Shown piece after piece: positions 1 to 5,424 of a stretch of DNA of 5,667 nucleotides. Position 1 is the first letter of the stretch. Every line of letters begins with the position of its first letter. Origin of the DNA: Trichodesmium sp. jk18x7bins.61. GTDB taxonomy: Bacteria > Cyanobacteriota > Cyanobacteriia > Cyanobacteriales > Microcoleaceae. The position numbers and the translations under genes were made by a program. Location of the stretch: contig JAJEAQ010000151.1 of assembly GCA_022822685.1 (NCBI GenBank), positions 1-5,667 of the forward strand, read 5' to 3'. The notes beneath the pieces were generated by a model. It had not been told where the DNA came from. It did not search any database and saw nothing but the letters and a program-made list of their open reading frames with translations.

Positions 1-2
1 TT

Positions 3-28
3 CATGTCGTCACATCAGTGACGACATG
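3..28 (+). repeat. Perfect 11-bp hairpin in the first intron
   Basis: Bases 3-13 (CATGTCGTCAC) and 18-28 (GTGACGACATG) are perfect reverse complements around the tetraloop ATCA. The hairpin lies about 100 bases before domain V, where domain IV of the intron would end. Its outer arm, CATGTCG, recurs in the second intron at 4615-4621 and inverted at 5302-5308. It may be an intron substructure or a small dispersed repeat; the sequence alone does not decide. Confidence 0.6.
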
Positions 29-130
29 GCCGAAAGCGTTGAGCCTGTCGCGCGACCTAAGAAAGCTCCGACTCTTGGAGGCAACAGGTACATTCAAAAT
101 CCCAGAATTGTTGAGCTGTTTGTAAGGCTT

Positions 131-164
131 GAGCCGTGTGATGGGTAACTGTCACCCACGGTTC
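131..164 (+). ncRNA. Group II intron domain V (first intron), canonical
   Basis: This 34-nt hairpin is the catalytic core of group II introns. It opens with GAGCCG, which contains the AGC catalytic triad at 132-134, and closes with CGGTTC. The upper stem is capped by the GNRA-type loop GUAA (145-148), and a two-base bulge CC sits at 155-156. Length, triad, loop and bulge all match the known domain V pattern, so this intron RNA is probably capable of catalysis if its front part is intact. Confidence 0.9.
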
Positions 165-174
165 AAAGGGGGAG

Positions 175-195
175 GGAGAGGAGTAATCCTCATTC
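175..195 (+). ncRNA. Group II intron domain VI with branch-point adenosine (first intron)
   Basis: Bases 175-182 pair with 187-195 around a GUAA loop (183-186), leaving a single unpaired A at 192. A bulged A on the 3' side of domain VI is the branch nucleotide for lariat formation. Its distance to the proposed 3' end at 197 is 5 nt, a little short of the usual 7-8 nt, so the true splice site may be near 199. Confidence 0.7.
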
Positions 196-197
196 AT

Positions 198-367
198 GTG
201 GCGAGGTGCCTCAACCTGACTCGATTCACCATAATATTTGCCCACCCTACTAGCTATTCCTGGCTCTAACACGTCGGCGGATTTGATCTAACCCCTAAAT
301 CTGCGCCTCCTACCAAAAAAACACTTTGTATATATTTTAAACTGGTATGACTTGCTCAAGCATTGAA
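198..367. other. Intergenic stretch with one imperfect hairpin
   Basis: I see no gene here. If the intron ends near 197, this is its 3' exon side, but no reading frame can be recognised. Bases 276-284 (GGCGGATTT) pair with 297-301 and 304-307, leaving TG (302-303) bulged. The hairpin lacks a T-run on the + strand, so I do not call it a terminator. From about 312 the sequence becomes strongly AT-rich, which suits a promoter region for the gene at 408. Confidence 0.5.
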
Positions 368-373
368 TATAAT
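368..373 (+). promoter_or_regulatory. Candidate -10 box for the 408 gene
   Basis: TATAAT is a perfect sigma-70-type -10 hexamer 34 nt before the start codon. The position 17 nt upstream (345-350, GTATGA) is a poor -35. The better -35-like TTGCTC at 352-357 leaves only a 10-nt spacer. The call rests on the -10 alone; in an AT-rich region a chance match is possible. Confidence 0.35.
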
Positions 374-407
374 ACAGGAGTTAGGATAATTTAAGGTAAT
401 CAAAATT

Positions 408-2054
408 ATGAATAAAAAACAGGAATTATCGTTATGGAAATCAATGACTAAAAAAGCATCAGAAGCTAGAGAAAACTTCAGTAAAACAGTATCTAAAGCT
501 AGTAAATCAATCAGTGATCAAGCTTCTGAAACAGCTAAAAAGAAAGCAGATGAAATGGGAGATGCTCTCAGTCACAAAGCATCTGATGTAGGTAAATATT
601 TTAGAGAAACCGCCAAAAATTATGCCTTGGGAAAACAGCAAACTAATTTAGAATTAGGGCAAGAAGTAGAAAATGATTTAGAACAAGAAGAAATATATCA
701 TATCTTTGTCGCTCATCAAACTGCTAGTCAGGGTGGTAATCAGAAAGTTACTCTTAAATCAGGGAAAAGCTATAATGTAAGAATTCGTCCCAATAGTACC
801 GAAGGCTCAACTTTGCGACTAAAAAAATGCGGTTTACAAGGTAATGATGTTTTTTTAGTTTTGCACACTCTTTATAATTCTGATTTTAACCTCGACCGTC
901 GGATGAATAACTTGGTGATAAATGCGTCAATTTATGAAAGAAGCAAAACAAGATGTTTAGAAGTTTATAATAGAATTAATAGTGGTTTATATAGTTATGA
1001 TTTGGCAGCACTTAATCTGTTAGATTTTTTAGTTAATTCATCTAATATAGATTTATTAATTGGTTTGCGCTACACAATGGCAAGTGAAAATTCTCAGTGG
1101 ATAGCTATTGATAAAAAATTAGAAGAAATGTTAAAACTTGCTAAGTTAAGTGATATTCAAAAATATCAAATTCAGGGCAGTTATCAATATATTAAAGCTG
1201 GAGAACCATTACCTAATTTAGATAATTTTAAACAATTAAATGCCCTAATTATCAATATGGCGATCGCCATCGAACTGAAAGATAAATATTTATTAGCAAG
1301 TGCGATATCAACAGCATTAAGAATAGATATGTTAATCATAAATTTGATTCATAATAGTCCAGAAATAGATGATAGTCAGCGTCGTAAATATTTATCTATT
1401 TATCAAAAAATTAGGGATGGTTCAACAGTAGTAGATAATTCCATTTTAGAAAATTGTGATGCAGTAATTTTTCAGGCGAAAATTCCCAGAATATGTAAGG
1501 TAGCATATCAACTTTTAAGAGAAAAATACTGGGAATTAGAGTTAGGAGCAGAGTCCGAGCGTTTTTCTGCAGTTTTCCAACAGTTTAAGAAAGCAGAACA
1601 GCTTGTAAAAAAAATAGAAAATCCAGAAAAAGTGACAAATAGTTTCGGTAATATGGCGATTCAAAAAGGAATGTTAATTGAAGTAGTTGATGATGCAGTG
1701 GTTAGTGGTGGTGTGGGGGTATTAGCAGGAGTCAAAATATTGAAAGGTGGAGAGGCTTTAATTGGAGCAGTGGGTTTAGTAGCGATCGCCTCAATTTTAG
1801 AAATGACTACACAGGAAAAAATTAGATTAGGAATTACAGAAGATGGTAATTTTTCGGAGGCAGTTGCTTATAGTGAAATTATGAGTGCTATCCATGCAGT
1901 TAGTTGGGTAATTGGTGATGGTGGAAAAAGAAAGTTAGAGCAGAAGTTAGATATTTTCAGAATGTTCAAAAATAATCAAGACCAAAAGCAAATTTTGCAA
2001 AAATTGGAAACTAAATTATATACTTCTAATAATTTACACCCTCTAGACTTGTAG
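408..2054 (+). CDS. Uncharacterised 548-residue protein with amphipathic N-terminus and glycine-zipper segment
   Basis: I do not recognise the family. Residues 10-75 are a lysine/alanine/serine/glutamate-rich, probably helical amphipathic stretch, resembling apolipoprotein- or LEA-type helices. Residues 111-157 read like the C-terminal beta domain of DnaJ co-chaperones: a V-x-V-x-I-x-P-N pattern, then STLRLKKCGLQG, then an alternating hydrophobic strand. Residues 160-420 look mainly helical with no catalytic motif I can name. Residues 431-464 are hydrophobic and glycine-rich (GGVGVLAG, then GGEALIGAVGLVAIASIL), like a glycine zipper or membrane-inserting hairpin. The last 45 residues are charged. 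There is no signal peptide. The ATG at 408 is the first start in frame; the Shine-Dalgarno is weak (AAGG at 393-396, 11 nt away). The gene is AT-rich, carries two HIP1 sites and has no internal damage, so it is probably expressed, apparently as a single-gene unit ending at the hairpin at 2071. A membrane-associated or chaperone-like role is only a guess. Confidence 0.9.
   Translation: MNKKQELSLWKSMTKKASEARENFSKTVSKASKSISDQASETAKKKADEMGDALSHKASDVGKYFRETAKNYALGKQQTNLELGQEVENDLEQEEIYHIFVAHQTASQGGNQKVTLKSGKSYNVRIRPNSTEGSTLRLKKCGLQGNDVFLVLHTLYNSDFNLDRRMNNLVINASIYERSKTRCLEVYNRINSGLYSYDLAALNLLDFLVNSSNIDLLIGLRYTMASENSQWIAIDKKLEEMLKLAKLSDIQKYQIQGSYQYIKAGEPLPNLDNFKQLNALIINMAIAIELKDKYLLASAISTALRIDMLIINLIHNSPEIDDSQRRKYLSIYQKIRDGSTVVDNSILENCDAVIFQAKIPRICKVAYQLLREKYWELELGAESERFSAVFQQFKKAEQLVKKIENPEKVTNSFGNMAIQKGMLIEVVDDAVVSGGVGVLAGVKILKGGEALIGAVGLVAIASILEMTTQEKIRLGITEDGNFSEAVAYSEIMSAIHAVSWVIGDGGKRKLEQKLDIFRMFKNNQDQKQILQKLETKLYTSNNLHPLDL
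1260..1267. repeat. HIP1 octamer
   Basis: GCGATCGC, here within GGCGATCGCC, is the highly iterated palindrome of many cyanobacterial genomes. It lies within the 548-residue gene and supports a cyanobacterial host and long residence of this gene. Confidence 0.85.
1782..1789. repeat. HIP1 octamer
   Basis: This is the second GCGATCGC in the same gene. I saw no copy in the tnpB or intron regions, which fits those being later arrivals. Confidence 0.85.
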
Positions 2055-2070
2055 TACGAAAAGTAGTAAT

Positions 2071-2090
2071 AAGTTTCCAGGAAGCTTTTT
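2071..2090 (+). terminator. Probable intrinsic terminator after the 408-2054 gene
   Basis: AAGTTTC (2071-2077) pairs with GAAGCTT (2081-2087) around the loop CAG, giving seven pairs including one G-U. The stem runs straight into T's to 2090. It sits 16 nt after the stop codon. The stem is AT-rich and short, so termination may be modest. Confidence 0.5.
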
Positions 2091-2320
2091 CTTGAAGATT
2101 GGCCTCAGAGATGGAAGTTGGAGGACTAGATCCCAATGACAGCAGAACTTACAACCATAGGGGGAATTGTAAGGGGGGAATGGTTAGCCCATTCGTCTAG
2201 ACGGCTGTTGCCCAAACTCCCCCTTTACATAAAGAAATGTTGCTCCGCTTCTGTTTTCTCTCATATATGCTATGCTCAGATAATACGTTGCATTCGCAAA
2301 TTCTGGAGGTGAAGCAGTTA
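2091..2320. other. Non-coding spacer leading to tnpB
   Basis: Apart from the palindrome at 2169-2228 I see no gene here. The frame continuing upstream of the tnpB ATG at 2321 is open from 2237, but it shows no TnpB-like residues before MASRRLTF. A strong Shine-Dalgarno, GGAGGT, lies at 2305-2310, 10 nt before that ATG, which supports 2321 as the original tnpB start. Confidence 0.5.
2169..2228. repeat. 60-nt imperfect palindrome ahead of tnpB
   Basis: GTAAGGGGGG (2169-2178) is nearly the reverse complement of CCCCCTTTAC (2219-2228). Inside, TGG (2181-2183) faces CCA (2212-2214), AGCC (2186-2189) faces GGCT (2203-2206), and the centre holds CGTCTAGACG (2194-2203). IS200/IS605 elements have subterminal hairpins at their ends, and the structure finishes in TTAC, a cleavage-type tetranucleotide in that family. 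It may therefore mark the left end of the tnpB element. No second copy at a right end is visible in this window. Confidence 0.5.
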
Positions 2321-3233
2321 ATGGCTTCTAGAAGACTGACTTTTCGACTGTACCCAGCCTCAGGTTCAGAAGCAAAAGCTGTTTTTTTACCAGGAAACTT
2401 CACCAAGTATTGTATAACGCTTACATTGCACAGCGTCGTTTTGAGTGGAGAAAGAACAGAAAAACTGTTGACTACTCCACACAGCAAAACGCATTACCAG
2501 GATTTAGAGAACAGTGGGATGACTACCAGTCACTTAACTTAACCTCACTACAGGCAACAGTCAAACGAGTAGACTTAGCCTATAGAGCTTTTTTAAGGGA
2601 ATCAGAAAATTTCCCAAGTTGAAAGCTATTATAAATTATTTGGGTTGGACTTATCCAGACAGTCGGCAAGGGTTTAAAGTTCAAGTTGAATGTAGCAATA
2701 AATCAGTGAACTGTGATTGAGTGACACTCAACGACTTGGGAATCAAAGTCAGAATGCGCGGTAGATTCAAGTATTGGGGCTATAACAGAAAACCTAGGAC
2801 TTGCACTATAATTTACCGCCCCAAGGGCAATGAGTGGTATGTCTCTTTTACGGTCATCACTGATGAACCATCTCCTAAATTTGGTAGTTTTTCCCCTGCT
2901 TATTATGAATCGATGGTGGCAATTGATTTAGGAACAGCAACAGCATTTTCATGTTGGTGACAACCGAAACTTGTTATGATGGTCAAAAGTTTAACAAAAT
3001 CAATAATCCCAGATTTGACCAGGAAGCAAGCACCCCAAATCAAAGAAAGCTTCAAAGGTACTCAGAAGAAAGCAGCGCCCAATTAAGAAAAAACAAAAAG
3101 CGTTGAGTAGATGGAGAAAAGCTAATCGAGAAGTATCTAAATTAAAGGCGGGCACAGTCAGCCATAAGAAAAGATTGGCAGCACAAAGTCACAACAGATA
3201 TAGGTAGTCATTATGACATCGTTGTGACGGCAA
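2321..3233 (+). pseudogene. tnpB: tnpB remnant (IS200/IS605 family RNA-guided nuclease), 5' part
   Basis: TnpB proteins are RuvC-type nucleases guided by an RNA from the element end; they act on DNA and help retain the transposon. The start MASRRLTFRLYP and then RKLHQVLYNAYIAQRRFEW and LQATVKRVDLAYRAF are characteristic of cyanobacterial TnpB. VAIDLGTATA includes the first RuvC aspartate (codon 2925-2927), and DWQHKVTTDIGSHYDIVVT leads into the second RuvC motif. The frame moves 2-1-3-2-1-2: at the T run 2382-2388, the T run 2589-2594, near 2950-2957, in the A-rich stretch 3088-3099 and near 3168-3173. A TGA interrupts at 2718-2720. Bases 3227-3233 (ACGGCAA) stand where the catalytic glutamate codon of TE(K/D)LN would be, and the group II intron begins right after them. 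About 300 codons are represented; the C-terminal zinc ribbon and third RuvC motif are not here. No tnpA is visible. The gene is not functional as read. Confidence 0.88.
3221..3233 (+). other. Intron-binding sites IBS2 and IBS1 in the 5' exon
   Basis: CGGCAA (3228-3233) directly abuts the intron and can pair fully, with two G-U pairs, to UUGUUG (3361-3366). GTTGTG (3221-3226), one base upstream, can pair with UAUAAC (3328-3333), again with two G-U pairs. The arrangement (IBS2 then IBS1, touching the 5' splice site) is the standard target recognition of group II introns and supports the 5' boundary. Confidence 0.6.
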
Positions 3234-3693
3234 GTGCGACTCGTTGGCTTAAAAGCTAGCTAAAAGCTAAGTATAATAAGCCATTCGTGGAAATCTAACA
3301 GGGTGCTCTCTGTCTAGGTTTAATTCATATAACCTTGATAGTGAAATTCCATCCACCTCGTTGTTGGGTTGACAGTATAGGCCACACGGTAGAGACTGAA
3401 CATCAATCCGTGACGGGGAAAAGAGCGGTGAAAACTCTAACTACCAAGAGTGAAACGGCAAGCATTGGCTGATCTCGTAGACGAACAGGAAAGTAATTTA
3501 AACTCTCGTAACAACGAGCTACCCAAAAGGTAGCTATAGGGTGTAGGGCTAACAAGCCAGAGGAGCAATGGATAATGATACTTCAGTGTCATAATCAACA
3601 ACCATACTGAACCCTCCGGGAGATTTTACCCCACCTGTGGCAGTCATAATCAAGGTATATGGGAACTCCGAAACCGGTGTGGCACAAGAGAAA
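3234..3693 (+). ncRNA. Ribozyme domains I-III of the tnpB-inserted group II intron
   Basis: This non-coding 460-base block folds the intron's 5' half. Recognisable elements are the GUGCG 5' end, exon-binding sites at 3328-3333 and 3361-3366, and stem-loops such as AGCTACC/GGTAGCT (3517-3523 with 3529-3535). CTCGT/ACGAG (3505-3509 with 3514-3518) overlaps that stem, so it would be an alternative pairing. Two short direct repeats occur: TAAAAGCTA near 3251-3268 and GTCATAATCAA at 3588-3598 and 3643-3653. The block seems somewhat shorter than is usual before the protein gene, so an internal deletion is possible. I did not fold it computationally. Confidence 0.75.
3328..3366 (+). other. Exon-binding sites EBS2 (3328-3333) and EBS1 (3361-3366)
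   Basis: These are the intron partners of the 5' exon target at 3221-3233, in domain I at about 95 and 130 nt from the intron start. EBS1 UUGUUG is the more convincing; EBS2 UAUAAC rests on a weaker six-base match. Both were found by hand complementarity, not by a covariance model. Confidence 0.5.
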
Positions 3694-4610
3694 ATGATGC
3701 CATGGAATATGCTGATGAATTGCCCTGATTTTCATAAAAGGAAATGCTCAAAAATAGCCATCATCAGGGAATAATCATTCGCCACTGTGCAACGCCGAAT
3801 TAAAAACCTGAAGCCTATGCAAAGACTTAACTTGGTAGAGCTGCTAAAATCACACAGACTAAAAGCAAGTCCTACCGGTAGAGTCTGGATACCACGCGCC
3901 AGGACGAGAAGAGAAATGTCCCCTTGGCATACCAACAATGTATGAGCGAGCATTACAAGCTCTGGTTAAGTTGAGTAGGTCTCCATGGGGGGAAGCACGC
4001 TATTACCCTGAAGCTATGGTCTTTTCCGGTGGTCAACACATGATGCTATTCAAAGAATCTTTAATAGCATCCAATACAAACCCAAATATGTGTTAGATGC
4101 TGATATCTCCAAATGTTTTGACCGAATTAACCATGATGTGTTGCTACAAAAACTAGGAAAAACTCCCTATAAAAGATTAATCAAACAATGGTTAAAATCT
4201 GGTGTGTTTGACAATAATCAATTCCTAGATACTGTCGAAGGTACACCACAAGAGGGGGTAAGAACACCTCTACTAGCAAACATCGCCTGACAGGGTATGG
4301 AATAGCGAGTAGGTAAAATTGCCTAAATCATCATACCTAGAAGTAAGCAACACAACAAAAAGGCTCTAACCTTAGTACGCTACGCCGATGACTTTGTTAT
4401 CCTACACAAAGAAATCGAAGTAGTAATACAAGCAAAAACCGTGATTGAAGAATGGTTAAGTCAAATAGGATTAACTCTAAAACCAGAAAAGACCTGAATT
4501 GCCCGCACCTTGGATGAATATGAAGGGAATCAACCAGGATTTTACTTCCTTGGTTTCACAATCAGGCAATGGAAAGTGAAGTCACCTTGCGCAGGGATTC
4601 AAGACGCTGA

Positions 4611-4634
4611 TTTTCATGTCGGCGACAGGCTCAA
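4611..4634 (+). repeat. GC-rich small repeat inside the intron protein gene
   Basis: TTTTCATGTCGGCGACAG (4611-4628) is the perfect reverse complement of 5295-5312. GCGACAGGCTCAA (4622-4634) is the perfect reverse complement of 39-51 in the first intron. In frame it adds FHVGDRL between IRQWKV and KPSSKSIKTHY, where related maturases have a different, glycine/asparagine-rich linker. It looks like a small dispersed repeat lodged in coding sequence without breaking the frame. Confidence 0.6.
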
Positions 4635-4869
4635 ACCATCCTCAAAGAGTATAAAAACTCATTATCGGAAATTAGCCCAAATATGTGACAAACATCAGAC
4701 GGCTCCTACAAAAGCATTAATTGCCAAGCTTAACCCCATAATCAGAGGGTGGGCTAACTACTTCTCATCCACAGTCAGTAAGGAAATCTTTTCTAAATTA
4801 GATGACCTACTATGGAGAAGACTTTGGCGTTGGGCAAGTAGGAGGCATCTAAATAGGTCTAACCACTGA

Positions 4870-5259
4870 GTGAAAAGGAGATATTTCTCACATGTCAAAA
4901 ACCGAAACTGGCTACTGAATAATGGGAACTACCTACTAAACCTTCACTCTGATGTACCTATTATACAACACATGAAAGTGAAAGGTAATAAATCACCCTA
5001 CGATGGAGACTGGACTTATTGGGCATCAAGAATCGGCAAACATCCCAGAGTAAGAAAAGAAGTAGCAACTTTACTTAAACGTCAGAAGAATCAATGCGCT
5101 CACTGCGGGTTAACATGCCAACCAACAGACTTAATTGATGTTGAGCACATCGTTCCAAAGTCTCAAGGTGGTGATGATACTCTTAAAAACAAACAGGTAT
5201 TGCACCGACATGGCCATGAATCACAAATAGCTGAAGATATAAAAGCAGCAAGCCATTAA
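4870..5259 (+). pseudogene. HNH endonuclease end of the intron protein, open segment
   Basis: After the stop at 4867-4869 a 129-codon stretch stays open, beginning with GTG at 4870, and could be predicted as a separate small HNH protein. It is the DNA-binding and endonuclease end of the intron protein. It has a spacer region (NRNWLLNNGNYLL), SPYDGDWTYWASRIGKHP, then CAHC, a further Cys, EHIVPKSQGG, an Asn at 5188 and the final His at 5215. The expected cysteine before that His is Gly, so the zinc site is incomplete. There is no good ribosome-binding site at 4870: the GTG directly follows the stop. I regard it as part of the 3694-5259 pseudogene, not an independent gene. Confidence 0.75.
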
Positions 5260-5294
5260 CGGCACCTCATTTATGTTGAAAGCGGGATTTTCGG

Positions 5295-5312
5295 CTGTCG
5301 CCGACATGAAAA
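5295..5312 (-). repeat. Inverted copy of the small repeat, in intron domain IV
   Basis: CTGTCGCCGACATGAAAA is the exact reverse complement of 4611-4628, 666 bases away. Its first part also makes a local hairpin, TCGGC (5291-5295) with GCCGA (5300-5304) around TGTC. It lies between the protein stop (5259) and domain V. The two copies could pair in the intron RNA, closing the C-terminal coding part into a large loop. Confidence 0.65.
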
Positions 5313-5346
5313 AGGATGTGCCCTTGACTATGGACGTTTAGGAGAG

Positions 5347-5381
5347 GAGGCGTGTGAGGTGAGGCGTCTCAGGCACGGTTT
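5347..5381 (+). ncRNA. Group II intron domain V (second intron), mutated
   Basis: The sequence aligns with the family pattern, including GTGTGAGG, TCTCA and GCACGGTTTT. However, it opens GAGGCG instead of GAGCCG, so the third base of the AGC triad (5350) is G and its pairing with the 3' strand is lost. The tip (5360-5366, TGAGGCG) no longer reads as a GNRA loop and is about one base longer. Both are features needed for catalysis and docking, so splicing is probably abolished. Confidence 0.8.
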
Positions 5382-5388
5382 TGAAGAC

Positions 5389-5424
5389 GAGTCGGGAAGG
5401 GTGACATTCCTGGCTTAGTTTAAC
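5389..5424 (+). ncRNA. Group II intron domain VI and 3' splice site (second intron)
   Basis: GAGTCGGGAA (5389-5398) pairs over ten positions with TTCCTGGCTT (5407-5416), including G-U pairs, around an eight-base loop. The next base, A5417, is the expected branch adenosine, and seven bases (GTTTAAC) separate it from the 3' exon. This matches group II geometry and fixes the 3' end at 5424. The domain is intact although domain V is not. Confidence 0.85.

Larger units (their letters stand above)
1..197 (+). ncRNA. 3' tail of a group II intron (domains IV end, V, VI)
   Basis: This is the end of a self-splicing group II intron whose front part lies outside the window. A canonical domain V at 131-164 is followed by a domain VI hairpin with a bulged adenosine at 192. 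The 3' boundary is placed at the AT of 196-197, because group II introns end in A plus a pyrimidine, but it could lie a few bases later. No reverse-transcriptase coding is visible in 1-130, so any encoded protein ended upstream. Bases 1-60 hold a strong hairpin and GC-rich repeat motifs that fit a domain IV terminal region. The catalytic parts look intact, unlike the second intron at 3234-5424. The assignment is firm for domains V and VI and weaker for the exact end. Confidence 0.8.
3694..5259 (+). pseudogene. ltrA: Group II intron reverse transcriptase/maturase with C-terminal HNH endonuclease, decayed
   Basis: The intact protein would bind the intron RNA, help it splice, nick the target and copy the intron into DNA. 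Decoded across damage, it starts at ATG 3694 (MMPWNM, then PDFHKR), followed by MQRLNLVELL and the RT-1 stretch GRVWIP/PGREEKCPLGIPT. Then come VLDADISKCFDRINHD (motif A, aspartates at 4096 and 4102), EGTPQEGV (motif B), YADD (4381-4392), domain X (IKTHYRKL to IIRGWANYF), and an HNH module with CAHC at 5095-5106, EHIVPKS and LHRHGH. Stops lie at 3772, 4288, 4303, 4324, 4495 and 4867; frame shifts lie near 3897 and 4010-4018. From 4018 to 5259 the frame never changes. Two active-site changes stand out: the motif B second glycine is Glu (codon 4252), and the cysteine of the final HCH is Gly (5212). The N-terminus appears shortened between VQRRIKNLK and MQRLNLV. As read it cannot make a working protein. 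Confidence 0.9.
3234..5424 (+). mobile_element. Group II intron, chloroplast-like class, degenerate, inserted in tnpB
   Basis: The element is a retrohoming ribozyme with its own maturase gene. The 5' end, GTGCGACTCG (3234-3243), matches the GUGYG start of bacterial group II introns. The 3' end, AGTTTAAC (5417-5424), follows a domain VI stem and ends in AC. Domains I-III fill about 3234-3693, the protein gene (3694-5259) occupies domain IV, and domains V and VI are at 5347-5381 and 5389-5424. Exon-binding sites matching the flanking exon remain. The intron lies in tnpB in the same orientation, between the sequence for VVT and that for KLNV. Damage includes an altered domain V, six in-frame stops and two frameshifts in the protein gene, and substitutions in its active sites. 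It is probably a dead copy, unless another intron's maturase helps and domain V tolerates the changes. Confidence 0.9.

Noticed and set aside
57..272. Minus-strand open frame of 71 codons
   Set aside because: It lies across the intron domain V/VI structure, has no recognisable motif, and is explained by the RNA on the other strand.
276..307. Intrinsic terminator at the intergenic hairpin
   Set aside because: The stem has a bulge and a 12-nt loop and is not followed by a T-run on the + strand.
352..373. Promoter using TTGCTC as -35 with the TATAAT at 368
   Set aside because: The spacer would be only 10 nt, too short for sigma-70-type promoters.
2197..2487. Minus-strand open frame of 96 codons
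   Set aside because: It overlaps the palindrome and the start of the tnpB remnant, which has clear TnpB residues on the + strand.
3588..3653. GTCATAATCAA direct repeats as the start of a CRISPR array
   Set aside because: There are only two 11-nt copies, lying inside a group II intron RNA, with no further repeats.
3732..3953. Minus-strand open frame of 73 codons
   Set aside because: It is antisense to the front of the maturase pseudogene, where + strand residues match the family.
3772..4869. In-frame stops as recoding or an alternative genetic code
   Set aside because: All three stop types occur, the same region has frameshifts and active-site losses, and the intact 408-2054 gene uses a standard code.
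3234..5424. IStron (group I intron fused to an IS605 element), retron or diversity-generating retroelement
   Set aside because: Domains V and VI, the GTGCG start, maturase domain X and the HNH end identify a group II intron. No variable repeat or msr/msd structure is seen.
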